Positions 1 through 8,956 of a DNA stretch of 64,000 nucleotides are shown piece by piece. Each line of letters opens with the position of its first letter. Within the stretch, counting starts at the first letter, position 1. The notes beneath the pieces are model-generated. The model made no database searches. It was given only the letters and a program-made list of their open reading frames with translations, and had not been told where the DNA came from. Source of the DNA: Bordetella parapertussis (lineage in GTDB: Bacteria > Acidobacteriota > Terriglobia > Bryobacterales > Bryobacteraceae); NCBI GenBank assembly GCA_943328975.2, contig CALQCC020000004.1, positions 62,001-126,000 of the forward strand, in the 5' to 3' direction. The position numbers and the translations under genes are program-made.

Positions 1-1968
1 AATATCGCCCCTCACCCGAGCGACCAGTTTACGATCTTCCACCGGGAACAGAACCTCCACGCGGCGATCCAGATTGCGCCCCATCATGTCGGCACTGCCC
101 AGGTAGATCTGTTCCTGACCGCCATTGCGGAAGTAGTACACGCGACTGTGCTCGAGGAACCTACCGACGATGCTGGTCACGCGGATGTTCGAGCTCACGC
201 CTTCCACACCAGGACGCAGACAGCACAGCCCCCGCACCAGAAGATTCACCTTCACCCCAGCCTGAGACGCCTCATACAGCAAACGGATCATCGCCGGATC
301 TTCCAGCGAATTCATTTTGAAGATCAAATGTGCGGGTTCACCTCGTTGCGCGAAGCCGATTTCCCGGCGGATCAGCGACTCGATACCAGGGCGCAGACTT
401 CGCGGCGCCACTAGCAGCTTGCGAAATTCGCGCTTGCCTGAATACGCCGTCACGTAGTTGAACAGGTCGGAGACGTCGGCACCGATTTCTTCATCCGCCG
501 TCATCAGGCTCAGATCCGTGTACAAACGCGAGGTGACCTGGTTGTAATTGCCGGTACCCAAGTGGACGTAACGCCGGATCTTTTCGCCTTCACGGCGCAC
601 CACCAGCGCGACCTTCGAATGCACCTTGAGCCCCACCAGTCCGTAGACCACATGCACACCAGCCGATTCCAGCGCTCGCGCCCATTCAATATTGCTCTCT
701 TCGTCGAACCGAGCCTTCAACTCCACCAGCACCGCCACCTGCTTGCCGTGTTCGACGGCGGTCAGCAAATGCTCGACGATGGGCGAGTTGCGACCCACGC
801 GGTACAGCATGATCTTAATGGCGAGAACATCCGGGTCTGTCGCCGCGTGGCGCAGAAAATCCGGGACCGGTTGAAACGAATCGAAAGGATGATGCAGCAG
901 GATGTCCTGCTTGCGAATCGAGGCGAAGACATCTTCGCCCTCTTTGAAACGCAGGGCGCGTGGGATCTGCGGGTGAAATGGCGGATCCTTCAGCGAAGGC
1001 CGGTCCAGCGACATAAGCTGCTTCGCCCGGCTCAAGTCCAGCGGGCCTTCCACGTAGTAGACGTCGCGCTGGTGGAGTTCCAGATTCTCCAGCAACACGT
1101 CGAGCAGATCGCGTGGAATGTCCTTCAAGACCTGGATCTGTACAACGTCGCGGAAGCGCCGCTGCCAAACAGCTTCCTCGATGGTCTCGAGCAGATCGTC
1201 GCTCTCCAACTCCTGAATCTCGTACTCGGCGTCACGTGTCACGCGGAACGGATGCGCCTCAACAATGTCCAACCCTGGGAACAACGATTGAAGATTGGCC
1301 CGCACCAATTGTTCCAGCCAGACAAAGGTCTGCTTGGGCTCCACCGGGCTGCCGCGCTGCACCGCACTTACCAAGGCGGGAAACGTATCAGGTATCTTCA
1401 CACGCGCAAAGCGCCGAGCCCCAGCCGCATCGCGAACGATCACGGCCAAATTCAAACTCAAATTCGAGATATGCGGAAAGGGATGCCCGGGGTCAAACGC
1501 CAGCGGCGTAAGCACCGGATAGACGACGTCATGGAAATAAGTATCGAGGGAATCCCGCTCCGCTTCCGTGAGGTTACGATATTCGCGGATATCCACTCCA
1601 GCTTGTCCGAGCTCTAGATCGAGTTCGCGCCACACCGCGTAAGCCTCAGTCAACAGCTTGCGAAGTTCATTGCCGATCCGTTCCAGGTGCTCCGTCGCGG
1701 AAGGGTCGTTCTTGCTGGAATCGACCTTCTGATTGAGCAGCGCGACGCGGACCATGAAAAATTCGTCCAGATTGGAGAACAGTATGGAGAGGAACTTGAC
1801 GCGCTCTAATAATGGATTACGCACATCCCGCGCCTCGCCTAACACGCGGCGCTGAAATGCCAGCAGGCTCATCTCGCGATCGAGGTACAAACTGGGATGA
1901 TCCAGCGGCAGTGGCGCGGCTGACGCGCGTTCGGGGGCCGCGTCCGAGTTTTGGGCAACAGTTGCCAT
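1..1968 (-). CDS. ppk1: Polyphosphate kinase 1 (3' end cut by window edge)
   Basis: Polyphosphate kinase reversibly transfers the gamma-phosphate of ATP onto long-chain polyphosphate. The reading frame from the ATG at 1968 stays open for 656 codons to the window edge, so the last few dozen residues are missing. The N-terminal domain contains the family-typical SNLDEFFMVR stretch. The phosphohistidine region reads VHSKVALVVRREG and then YVHLGTGNYN, which puts the two conserved histidines at about residues 450 and 469. That 19-residue spacing equals the spacing of His435 and His454 in the E. coli enzyme. The next gene downstream is outside the window; upstream is a divergent dioxygenase gene 110 bp away. 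Identification is firm. Confidence 0.96.
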   Translation of the reverse strand, partial: MATVAQNSDAAPERASAAPLPLDHPSLYLDREMSLLAFQRRVLGEARDVRNPLLERVKFLSILFSNLDEFFMVRVALLNQKVDSSKNDPSATEHLERIGNELRKLLTEAYAVWRELDLELGQAGVDIREYRNLTEAERDSLDTYFHDVVYPVLTPLAFDPGHPFPHISNLSLNLAVIVRDAAGARRFARVKIPDTFPALVSAVQRGSPVEPKQTFVWLEQLVRANLQSLFPGLDIVEAHPFRVTRDAEYEIQELESDDLLETIEEAVWQRRFRDVVQIQVLKDIPRDLLDVLLENLELHQRDVYYVEGPLDLSRAKQLMSLDRPSLKDPPFHPQIPRALRFKEGEDVFASIRKQDILLHHPFDSFQPVPDFLRHAATDPDVLAIKIMLYRVGRNSPIVEHLLTAVEHGKQVAVLVELKARFDEESNIEWARALESAGVHVVYGLVGLKVHSKVALVVRREGEKIRRYVHLGTGNYNQVTSRLYTDLSLMTADEEIGADVSDLFNYVTAYSGKREFRKLLVAPRSLRPGIESLIRREIGFAQRGEPAHLIFKMNSLEDPAMIRLLYEASQAGVKVNLLVRGLCCLRPGVEGVSSNIRVTSIVGRFLEHSRVYYFRNGGQEQIYLGSADMMGRNLDRRVEVLFPVEDRKLVARVRGDI

Positions 1969-2078
1969 GTATCCCACAGCTTACCCGTTTTGGCCAGGGC
2001 CTTGTGTTACAGCGGTTTTATCGAGCCGCATCTGTGTGGGCAATTCTAGGTGCCGGATTTGTGAGAGGATGACCGGAG

Positions 2079-3089
2079 ATGGCGCGCATCACATTAGGTT
2101 TGGGTACGTCGCACGGCCCCATGTTATCGATTGGATCGGAGCACTGGGGCGATCGCGTCCCCTTCGACCGCAAACATCCGGCGCTTCCCTATCGTGGCAA
2201 GACCTACACGTTCCCGCAGCTAGCCGAATTGCGGCTCGGCGAGTACCTCAGCGGACAGATCACGCCGGAAGAATCGGCCAAGCGCCACGCTCGCTGTCAG
2301 GCGGCGATCCACCAGCTTGCTGAAACCTACGACAATGCCAACGTGGACGTTGTGGTGATCGTCGGCAACGATCAAATGGAGGTCTTCTCCGCCGATCATG
2401 TGCCAGGCTTGGCCGTGTTCTGGGGCGATTACCTTGAAGGACATCCGCGCTCGAAAGAATTCTTGGCCAAGCTCGATCCGGCCATCGCTCGCGCAGAACT
2501 GGATCGGACTCCCGCGGAGTACACACAGTATCCGTGCTCGCCCGCTCTGGGACAGCATTTGATTGAAGGCGTGGTGGCGGACGGGTTCGACGTTTCGCAG
2601 ATCAAGAAGTTGTCGGCCGGCGAGCTGGGAGTGAGCTCCGCTCCGCACGCATATGGATTCGTGTACCGGCGCGTGATGCGCGACAAGGTTCCACCACACG
2701 TCCCCGTTTTCATCAACACCTTCTATCCTCCGAACCAGCCCACCGCCGGACGCTGTTTTGAATTTGGCCGCGCTCTGGGGCGCGCTATTTTGTCCTGGCC
2801 GGAGAATCTGCGCGTCGGCGTGATCGCTTCCGGCGGCCTGACACACTTCGTAATTGACGAAGCGTTTGACGCTGAAGTCCTCGAGGCGATGCTCACGGGC
2901 AATGCCGCTTCTTTAGCTTCCACCGAAGAAGCGATGTTCCAGTCCGGGACCTCTGAGATCAAGAACTGGATCGCGGTCGCGGGTATCATGGCCGAAGCGG
3001 GATTGAAGATGCGCTTGGTGGATTACGTTCCGTGTTACCGGTCCGAAGCGGGCACGGGCAGCGCGATGGGTTTTGCATGTTGGGAATAG
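2079..3089 (+). CDS. Class III extradiol ring-cleavage dioxygenase, LigB-like
   Basis: 336 residues resembling the catalytic beta subunit of protocatechuate 4,5-dioxygenase (LigB superfamily), non-haem Fe(II) enzymes that open catechol-type rings next to the two hydroxyls. An early TSHGPML motif places a histidine at residue 12, the position of the first iron ligand in LigB. Further family-like segments are VVIVGNDQMEVF and GVIASGGLTHFVID. No small alpha subunit (LigA) is seen beside it. A gene for an NMT1-type binding protein follows 10 bp after the stop, so the two are probably co-transcribed and may share a substrate. The true substrate cannot be read from the sequence. Many acidobacterial homologues are annotated only as dioxygenase subunits. 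Confidence 0.85.
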   Translation: MARITLGLGTSHGPMLSIGSEHWGDRVPFDRKHPALPYRGKTYTFPQLAELRLGEYLSGQITPEESAKRHARCQAAIHQLAETYDNANVDVVVIVGNDQMEVFSADHVPGLAVFWGDYLEGHPRSKEFLAKLDPAIARAELDRTPAEYTQYPCSPALGQHLIEGVVADGFDVSQIKKLSAGELGVSSAPHAYGFVYRRVMRDKVPPHVPVFINTFYPPNQPTAGRCFEFGRALGRAILSWPENLRVGVIASGGLTHFVIDEAFDAEVLEAMLTGNAASLASTEEAMFQSGTSEIKNWIAVAGIMAEAGLKMRLVDYVPCYRSEAGTGSAMGFACWE

Positions 3090-3099
3090 GAGATCGTCC

Positions 3100-4131
3100 A
3101 TGAACCGAATTTTGAAAACTCTGTTGATCTGTGCCGTGATCGCGCAAGGCGCGTGGGCGCAGCGCCATAAGGTGACGATCATCTTCCCGACCCGTGCGTC
3201 GCAAACCTGGCCACTCTACATCGCGAAAGAAGGCGGCTATTACGAAAAGTACGGCTTCGACGTGGACCTGGTGTTCGGCGTCCACCCCACCGCGATCGCC
3301 GCAATCGCCAGTGACCAGGCGATCATGTCTCCCTACACGCTGGAGCAATCCATGCAGGCATCCTTCCGCGATGGTTCGTTCATCATGCTCGGCCAACCTT
3401 ATAAGAAAAGTTCATTCGCGCTGGTAGCCGGCAAGAATATCGCGTCCGTCGCGGCGCTCAAGGGAAAACGGATCGCGGTGAGCCAACTTGCCGATGCTCC
3501 CTATAACTACGCGGTCGGGTTGTTGGCGCGCGCCAAGTTAACCCCGCGCGACGTGGAGTGGATTCCAGTGGGCGCGGGCGCGGGAGCTCGCGGAAATGCA
3601 GTGATCGCCGGACGGGCCGACGCGACGATGCTGACCGCTCCCGAATACTTCAAGCTAGAGCAGGAAGGCTACAAGATCCTGGGCAACATCGCCGACGCGG
3701 ATGAGATCTACGCGCCGTCGGTCTACCTGTTCAAGAAAACAGCCGTGGCGAATAACGACATCGCGGAACGCATGATCAAGGCTCACGCCGAAGCGACCAA
3801 GCGCTTTTACGACGACAAGAAGTTCGCGGTTGATGCCTATGTGAAGTGGGACCCGTCACAGACCCGCGCCGATATTGAGCGCGTATGGGACGTGTATTCG
3901 AAGATGGGCGCCTATGAGCGCGTGCCCTACGTTCTGGACGCGGCCGTGAAGTACGTGTTGGATCATCCAGCGGACGCCCAGTCCGCCGCCGCCATGCGCG
4001 CGTACAATTTCCACCAGGTTATCGACAACAAAGTCGTGGACAAACTGGTCAAGGAAGGCTACTTCGAGAAACTATTCGGGTCCGGGATTAAAACCGAGCA
4101 GACCGCGAAATCCAAAGGCGCGTTTCGGTAG
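3100..4131 (+). CDS. NMT1/THI5-type periplasmic substrate-binding protein
   Basis: 343 residues. The ATG at 3100 is chosen over an upstream in-frame start at 3073 because it has an AGGAG ribosome-binding site 7 nt upstream and begins a clean Sec signal peptide (MNRILKTLL...QGAWA, cleavage near residue 20). The mature part has the features of SsuA/THI5/NMT1 binding proteins: a ligand-side YIAKEGGYYEKYGFDVDLV segment and a second lobe with LKGKRIAVSQ. These proteins normally deliver sulfonates, taurine, pyrimidines or aromatic acids to an ABC importer. No permease or ATPase gene lies nearby, so it is an orphan here. Its gene follows the LigB-like gene in the same transcription unit, which hints at an aromatic ligand (inference). 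Confidence 0.85.
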   Translation: MNRILKTLLICAVIAQGAWAQRHKVTIIFPTRASQTWPLYIAKEGGYYEKYGFDVDLVFGVHPTAIAAIASDQAIMSPYTLEQSMQASFRDGSFIMLGQPYKKSSFALVAGKNIASVAALKGKRIAVSQLADAPYNYAVGLLARAKLTPRDVEWIPVGAGAGARGNAVIAGRADATMLTAPEYFKLEQEGYKILGNIADADEIYAPSVYLFKKTAVANNDIAERMIKAHAEATKRFYDDKKFAVDAYVKWDPSQTRADIERVWDVYSKMGAYERVPYVLDAAVKYVLDHPADAQSAAAMRAYNFHQVIDNKVVDKLVKEGYFEKLFGSGIKTEQTAKSKGAFR

Positions 4132-4132
4132 C

Positions 4133-4777
4133 CTACCGCGTAGCCACGGTGGAATAACCGACCTGTACACTCGCCGCCTGTGGCAACCCACGCCGATCCC
4201 GCATCAGGAGCATCGCCGGTTCCATCCGCAACACGTACCGCGCCCGGCGTAAAGCCACACTCTGCAACCGGACCGCGTTCGCTCCAGAGCCCTCAGGGAA
4301 GGGACAATCCAGGTAGGCTTCGCGCCGGAAGGCCACATTGTTCCCCGCAGTGGTCGGGACGGGCCAAAGGCTTCGCAGCCAGCCGATCTTTTCTCCCGCC
4401 ATCTGCCCGCTCACCACGGCGACTTCCGGATAGTACCGAAACGTATCTAAAATCGACCGGAGCCAGCCGGCCTGCGGCATGCAGTCCGCATCCAGGAAGG
4501 CCACAATCGGAGCCGTCGCATTCTGGGCGGCCAGCGTTTTGCGCACACAAGGGTCACCCGTTGCACACCGCAAAATCCGCAGCCCAGGAAGGGTATCTTG
4601 AATGTCTTCAGGAACTTCGCCGTGCAACTCCGGCATTTCGCAGAGCACAACTTCGACTGGTTCAGCAATATCCTGAGCGGCCACCGCCTGTAAACAACTC
4701 CGTAACCGATCCCAGGATGCCTCACGCACCCCGAAGCCCGCGACGATGACGCTAACGACCGGTTTCACAGGAATCAC
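4133..4777 (-). CDS. Short family 2 glycosyltransferase
   Basis: 214 residues with a GT-A fold pattern: an N-terminal VSVIVAGFG strand, a FLDADCM segment giving the metal-binding DAD at residues 96-98, then WLRSILDTF and NNVAFRREAYL as in family 2 transferases. It lacks membrane segments, so it should be cytosolic and pass a sugar from a nucleotide donor to an unknown acceptor. At 214 residues it is shorter than most family members and may contain little beyond the catalytic core. The start is GTG at 4777 with no clear ribosome-binding site; a TATACT-like box sits directly upstream, so a very short leader is possible. Its 3' end lies 1 bp from the end of the convergent binding-protein gene. 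Confidence 0.78.
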   Translation of the reverse strand: MIPVKPVVSVIVAGFGVREASWDRLRSCLQAVAAQDIAEPVEVVLCEMPELHGEVPEDIQDTLPGLRILRCATGDPCVRKTLAAQNATAPIVAFLDADCMPQAGWLRSILDTFRYYPEVAVVSGQMAGEKIGWLRSLWPVPTTAGNNVAFRREAYLDCPFPEGSGANAVRLQSVALRRARYVLRMEPAMLLMRDRRGLPQAASVQVGYSTVATR

Positions 4778-4881
4778 AGTATAGTACTTTCTGAAAAAAT
4801 TGCGAGCACAATCTGTCCGCGCCGGTCCCGGTATACTGAGGGAGGAGCACCTGCTCCGATTCCAAACAGAGGTGCTTCGCT

Positions 4882-5409
4882 ATGTATCGTTTTTTTGCCC
4901 TCGTTAGTTTCCTGCTTCTCGCCAACGCGCCCGCCGTACCAGCAACCACTCCCCAAGATCTGCACGAAAGCCGCTTGCGCTTGTTCCATACCCATACTGG
5001 GGAACATATCGACATTGTTTACCGCCGAGGTGAGAGCTACGTCGCCGGTGCGCTCGATTCTTTGAATCATTTTTTGCGCGACCACCGGACAGGGGATGTC
5101 CATCAATACGACCCCCGCGTCTTCGACCTACTGGCCGACTTGACCAGTTCAGTGGACCGCGCCGGAGCCGAGCTACAAATCATCTGCGGCTACCGCACAC
5201 CCAAGTCAAACCAGTTTTTGCGGGATACCACCAGCGGCGTTGCTAAGAACAGCCTGCACATGCAGGCCGAAGCCATCGATATCCGCCTGCCCGGGGTCCC
5301 GCTCAAGAAAATGCGCGAGGCGGCGTTAGCGCTGCATCGCGGAGGCGTCGGCTACTATGCCTCGTCGAACTTCATTCACGTGGACGTGGGCCGGGTTCGG
5401 CAGTGGTAG
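4882..5409 (+). CDS. YcbK/MepK-like murein peptidase (DUF882, M15 family)
   Basis: 175 residues: a Sec signal peptide (residues 1 to about 21), then a D,D-peptidase-like zinc fold. Signature pieces are ICGYRTPKSN, then NSLHMQAEAIDIRLPG (H and D zinc ligands) and FIHVDVGRVRQW at the C-terminus. In E. coli MepK (YcbK) cleaves peptidoglycan cross-links, including the 3-3 bonds made by L,D-transpeptidases. The convergent neighbour is an L,D-transpeptidase of the YcbB type, the same partner as in E. coli, which supports a joint role in remodelling 3-3 links. The ATG at 4882 follows a GAGGTG site. The last 38 bp overlap the 3' end of that neighbour on the opposite strand. Confidence 0.85.
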   Translation: MYRFFALVSFLLLANAPAVPATTPQDLHESRLRLFHTHTGEHIDIVYRRGESYVAGALDSLNHFLRDHRTGDVHQYDPRVFDLLADLTSSVDRAGAELQIICGYRTPKSNQFLRDTTSGVAKNSLHMQAEAIDIRLPGVPLKKMREAALALHRGGVGYYASSNFIHVDVGRVRQW

Positions 5410-6742
5410 CAGCCAGTTTTTCGGCCAGCGCAGCGTCCTGTTTATAGAGGTCTTTCCAGAAGTGGACCGCCCCGTCATCGCTTACTGTAACGGTGTGATA
5501 CAGCAGGAACACGGGGATCGCTGTTTTCAATTTGCTCTGCAGCGGTCTGGTCAGTTGTAGCGACGCCTCGATCCGTTCCTTGGACCAGTCGGGTTCTTCT
5601 CGCAGCACCCACTCGGCCAGGGCCTGAGGATTCTCCAACCGTACGCAACCATGACTGAACGCCCGCTGCTCCTTCTCGAATAGACTCCGGGTCGGCGTGT
5701 CATGCATGTAGACGTCAAAATTATTCGGGAACATGAACTTCACGCGTCCCAGGGCGTTCTTTGGACCTGGCACCTGCCGTACCTGAAATTCACCCGACTT
5801 CAACCCGGCCAGTGTCTCGTCAGATACATCTCCCGTGGACACCACGTGCCGCTCCGCGTTCACCACTTCGTACTTATTGCGAGCCAAGTAGCTACGGTCC
5901 TTGCGGATGTCCCGCAGGATCTCATTTAACAGGATGCTCCTTGGCACATTCCAATAGGGAGCGAAGATCAAATGCTTGAGATTTGCCGTGAACAATGGCG
6001 TCGGGTTGGTAGCGAGGCCAACAATGACCTTCATCTCTAGCGCAACATTATTGTTCTGGTCCAAGGCCCGCAAATGAAACTCGGGAATGTTTACGAAGAT
6101 CGCCCCGTGATCAAAGGATCGCGGCAGCCAGCGCCAGCGTTCCATCGTCAGTTCGATCTGCCGGACCTGCTCTGACGCCCCGACGTCGCTATCCGCCTTC
6201 TGGCGGTATTGCGTCAGCGCCGCTTCCAACCTCTTGTATTCCGCGAAGGGCGGGTCCAACTTTCGCAACCCGGCTTCCAGACCGGCCGCATCCTGTGCGA
6301 TCGCCCGGGCCATTTCATCTGACGGAGCAGCCTCGGCCTTCCCGTAGATTCCCGGATTCCCCCGTCCGAAGCGCACGTCGTGCGCATACCGCATCAAGCC
6401 CTTCGTCAGAGCCAAGTCCGCTGCTACCGTGTCCGAGGCGGAATCTACTCCGCCCAAGTAATCCTCCGGCTTCAGCCCCCGTGCCCGGGCCGTCATCAAC
6501 GCCGCCACCACTTCCTCGCGGCGATCTTTCCAAACCGGCGCAAAACCAGCCGCCTGATAGAAGTGCTCCAACTCCCCATCCAACGCCGCAGCCACCGCTT
6601 TCTTGACGTCTTCCGTCAAATCTTCCGGTAATTTTGCAGCTGGGGCGTCGTCCTCCCGCGGGGTCAGCGCGCAGCCTACCAAGCCGGCCGCCAACAAAAC
6701 CGGGAACACCATCGCAACAATCGAGCGCCTAAGCGGCTTCAT
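5372..6742 (-). CDS. YcbB/LdtD-like L,D-transpeptidase lipoprotein
   Basis: 456 residues. The start at 6742 is preferred to the ATG at 6796 because GGAG lies 5 nt upstream and it opens directly into a signal peptide with a lipobox (LVGC, cysteine near residue 24). The middle has the long substrate/scaffold domain typical of the YcbB family, and the C-terminal YkuD domain ends with the active-site motif SHGCVRLENP, preceded by an MHDTP segment. Such enzymes make 3-3 cross-links in peptidoglycan or attach lipoproteins to it. The gene converges on and overlaps the MepK-like gene by 38 bp. The predicted lipid anchor is a difference from E. coli YcbB, which is held by a membrane segment. Confidence 0.9.
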   Translation of the reverse strand: MKPLRRSIVAMVFPVLLAAGLVGCALTPREDDAPAAKLPEDLTEDVKKAVAAALDGELEHFYQAAGFAPVWKDRREEVVAALMTARARGLKPEDYLGGVDSASDTVAADLALTKGLMRYAHDVRFGRGNPGIYGKAEAAPSDEMARAIAQDAAGLEAGLRKLDPPFAEYKRLEAALTQYRQKADSDVGASEQVRQIELTMERWRWLPRSFDHGAIFVNIPEFHLRALDQNNNVALEMKVIVGLATNPTPLFTANLKHLIFAPYWNVPRSILLNEILRDIRKDRSYLARNKYEVVNAERHVVSTGDVSDETLAGLKSGEFQVRQVPGPKNALGRVKFMFPNNFDVYMHDTPTRSLFEKEQRAFSHGCVRLENPQALAEWVLREEPDWSKERIEASLQLTRPLQSKLKTAIPVFLLYHTVTVSDDGAVHFWKDLYKQDAALAEKLAATTAEPGPRPRE

Positions 6743-7277
6743 CACATCTCCGTATCCGCACGCGAGGGGCCACAGTTTCTGCGACCACCACCACATCTTT
6801 CCCTCGTCTTCGCCGGTACGGAAGACCGCGAGGTACTGAATTGGCTTCTAGGTAACGTTACGGTATTGACCTTAGTCTAGTCCATGCGTAGGATAGAGAA
6901 GTACCAGGGCTTAGTACTGGAACGCCCACGTAACGGCGGTTTTTCCGTAAAGTCCTCAGTAATCCGTCCGTAATTGAACTTTGTGCCCGTCCCTCGTTGT
7001 GAGTCGGTCTCGCAATTCCCATAGGACGTTATCTAGCAGGATCTCCCCCGATCGCTAGGTGCCAACGAATTTGGTGCCGATCTGTCTCGCTCCATCCCCT
7101 AAAGAATGGGCCGAGCCGCTTGAGGAGTCTGCTCCCCCGATGCAGCACTAAGGTGACCTTAAGCGTGAATTAGGTATGATCTTAGACCAATCTTTGGTTG
7201 GCTCTGAATTGTTGGGAGTACTAGAACCTCTTATGATCATTACGTGGCAAGGGAAATCCTCGCAGAGGGAGTTCGTG
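6743..7277. other. Long non-coding regulatory interval
   Basis: About 535 bp between divergent genes with no credible gene. A possible sigma-70 promoter toward the right has TTGACC at 6866-6871 and TAGGAT at 6889-6894, 17 bp apart. Palindromes are GTAACGTTAC (6852-6861) and TAAGGTGACCTTA (7149-7161). An 11-mer CTTAGTACTGG (6910-6920) recurs upstream of the PEP-CTERM gene on the other strand (20670-20680). A reading frame enters at 7176, but it has no ribosome-binding site and its first 34 residues do not resemble a response regulator. The length could accommodate a small RNA, but no structured RNA was recognised. Confidence 0.6.
7149..7180 (+). promoter_or_regulatory. Candidate promoter with overlapping palindromic operator
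   Basis: A 13-bp perfect palindrome (TAAGGT-G-ACCTTA, 7149-7161) covers a weak -35 (GTGACC, 7153-7158); 16 bp later is TATGAT (7175-7180) as -10. The predicted transcript would start near 7187 and have a leader of about 90 nt before the response-regulator ATG at 7278. Autoregulation by that LuxR-type regulator is a plausible reading but is inferred only from position. Confidence 0.4.
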
Positions 7278-8021
7278 ATGGATATATTATCGGCGTCGCT
7301 TAATGACACCCCGAACGTAAAAGAAAGCAGAAAAGGAACGGTGCGAATCGTTCTCGCTGACGATCATCCGATCGTGCGCGATGGGCTCAAGAAGCTCCTG
7401 CAGCTGGAAGAAGACTTTGAAGTGGTCGGCGAAGCCGGCGACGGTCGCGAAGTTTTGGAACGCGTCCGCGAGTTGGACCCGGACGTTCTATTGCTGGACC
7501 TGCGCATGCCGAACCTGGATGGCCTCTCGGCTCTTCAGGCTCTACAGCAAACCAACAAGCGCACTCGCGTCATTGTATTGACCGCGTCTGAGGACAAGAA
7601 CGAATTCGTGCAGGCCATGAAGATGGGTTGCAGCGGCATCGTATTGAAGCAGACGGCTCCGGACCTCATCGTCAAGAGCATCCGCAAGGTGCACTCGGGC
7701 GAAATCTGGCTGGATTCGAACACCACGGCCGCCGTGATGCGCCAGTTTTCGACCGGTCTCGAAGGGTCCGGCGGTCAACCCGGCTCCAAGGGCCGCGAAC
7801 GCAGCCCGCTTTCCGCGCGTGAGCGTGAGATTGTGGCGCTGGTTGCCCAGGGTTACAAGAACAAGGAAATGGCAGAGAAGATGTTCATCAGTGAGCAGAC
7901 GGTCAAGAACCATCTGCACAACATCTTCGACAAGCTCGGTGTTTCGGACCGCTTGGAATTGGCGCTGTACGCCATCCACAAGGGTCTGCATCTGGCCGGC
8001 GAGCCGGCTCCGAGCCGGTAG
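7278..8021 (+). CDS. NarL/FixJ-family response regulator
   Basis: 247 residues. The receiver domain spans residues 20-140, with the acidic pair in LADDHP and the phosphoacceptor Asp74 in LLLDLRMPNLDG. A short linker leads to a LuxR-type helix-turn-helix at about 178-240 (LSAREREIVALVAQGYKNKEMAEK, SEQTVKNHLHNIFDKLGV). It would bind DNA as a dimer after phosphorylation. The start at 7278 is chosen because it has AGGGAG 7 nt upstream; the open frame extends to 7176 without family similarity. No histidine kinase gene is adjacent, so the partner is unknown. The next gene follows 48 bp downstream and encodes an exported protein that could be co-expressed. Confidence 0.93.
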   Translation: MDILSASLNDTPNVKESRKGTVRIVLADDHPIVRDGLKKLLQLEEDFEVVGEAGDGREVLERVRELDPDVLLLDLRMPNLDGLSALQALQQTNKRTRVIVLTASEDKNEFVQAMKMGCSGIVLKQTAPDLIVKSIRKVHSGEIWLDSNTTAAVMRQFSTGLEGSGGQPGSKGRERSPLSAREREIVALVAQGYKNKEMAEKMFISEQTVKNHLHNIFDKLGVSDRLELALYAIHKGLHLAGEPAPSR

Positions 8022-8069
8022 CTGTTCGCGGTTTCTGCGGAGGAGTATACTCTTCCGAGGAGCTGCGCC

Positions 8070-8954
8070 ATGATTTCCATCCACTTTTCGAGAGCGCTCA
8101 AGCTGGCCTTCGGGCTGAGCTTGAGCGCTTTTTTTGCTTCGGGCCAGAACAGTCCGGCGACTTGCGACCGTACTTGCCTGCGCGGCTGGATAACCAAGTA
8201 CCTGGACGCGATGGTCGCGCACGACGCCTCGGCGTTGGCGCTGGCCCCGAACGTTCGGTTCACGGAAGATAGCAAGGACCTGAAAGTGGGCGAAGGGCTA
8301 TGGAAGTCCGCCACCAAGCTGACCGGTTACCGCCAGGATTTTATTGATGTGCGGCAACAGGCGGCCGCGGCACACGTGCTGGTGGACGAAGGCGACAAGA
8401 CCGCCATGCTCAGCCTGCGGCTTGAGGTGGCGGCCGATGGAAAACTGGCCGAGATCGAAACGCTGGTGACGCATAGCGTCGCCGACGGGCGGCTGTTCGC
8501 GCTGGATGGAGTGAAGCAGGTCCGCCCCAATGCGGGCGTCACACCGACGGCGGCGCAGAGAATGCCCCGCGACCAGATGGTGCGGACGGCGATGTTCTAT
8601 CCGGCGGGCCTGACCATCGGTGACTTTGCCAAAGCGGATACGCCCTTCGCCTCCGACGCGTACCGCCTGGAGAACGGTGTGACCACAGCCGGGGTCGGCT
8701 GTGCGCGCGCGGGTTGCGAGAACATGCAGGCCCAGACCATCATCAAGCATCCCGACTTGACCGCCAGCGTGGTGGCCGTGGACGAAGAGGAGGGATGGGT
8801 GCTGCTGTGGATGAATTTCGGCGACACGAATTCCTACGGGCCCGGCAACGCACTGATCCCGTTTGAGGCCTTCAAGGTCTACAGCGGCCAGATCCACGCC
8901 GTGCAGGCCTTCATGAAAGTGCTGCCCAAGGCGACCGAGCGCGGCTGGAAGTAG
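8070..8954 (+). CDS. Secreted protein with SnoaL/NTF2-like N-terminal half
   Basis: 294 residues with a Sec signal peptide (cleavage after about residue 25, FFASG-Q). After a CDRTCLRG segment, the N-terminal part has a repeated helix-then-strand pattern (YLDAMVAHDASALALAPNVRFTEDS) typical of SnoaL-like domains, which fold as a cone around a small-molecule pocket. The second half (about 165-290), with a C-x-x-x-x-C pair at CARAGCEN, resembles uncharacterised acidobacterial and fungal exported proteins. No catalytic residues can be assigned. The gene is 48 bp downstream of the response regulator gene, and its stop lies 2 bp from the stop of convergent dnaE2. The function is unknown. Confidence 0.75.
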   Translation: MISIHFSRALKLAFGLSLSAFFASGQNSPATCDRTCLRGWITKYLDAMVAHDASALALAPNVRFTEDSKDLKVGEGLWKSATKLTGYRQDFIDVRQQAAAAHVLVDEGDKTAMLSLRLEVAADGKLAEIETLVTHSVADGRLFALDGVKQVRPNAGVTPTAAQRMPRDQMVRTAMFYPAGLTIGDFAKADTPFASDAYRLENGVTTAGVGCARAGCENMQAQTIIKHPDLTASVVAVDEEEGWVLLWMNFGDTNSYGPGNALIPFEAFKVYSGQIHAVQAFMKVLPKATERGWK

Positions 8955-8956
8955 CG

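Noticed and set aside
562-1617. 351-codon open frame opposite ppk1
   Set aside because: It is the antisense shadow of ppk1; the minus-strand frame carries the complete PPK motif set.
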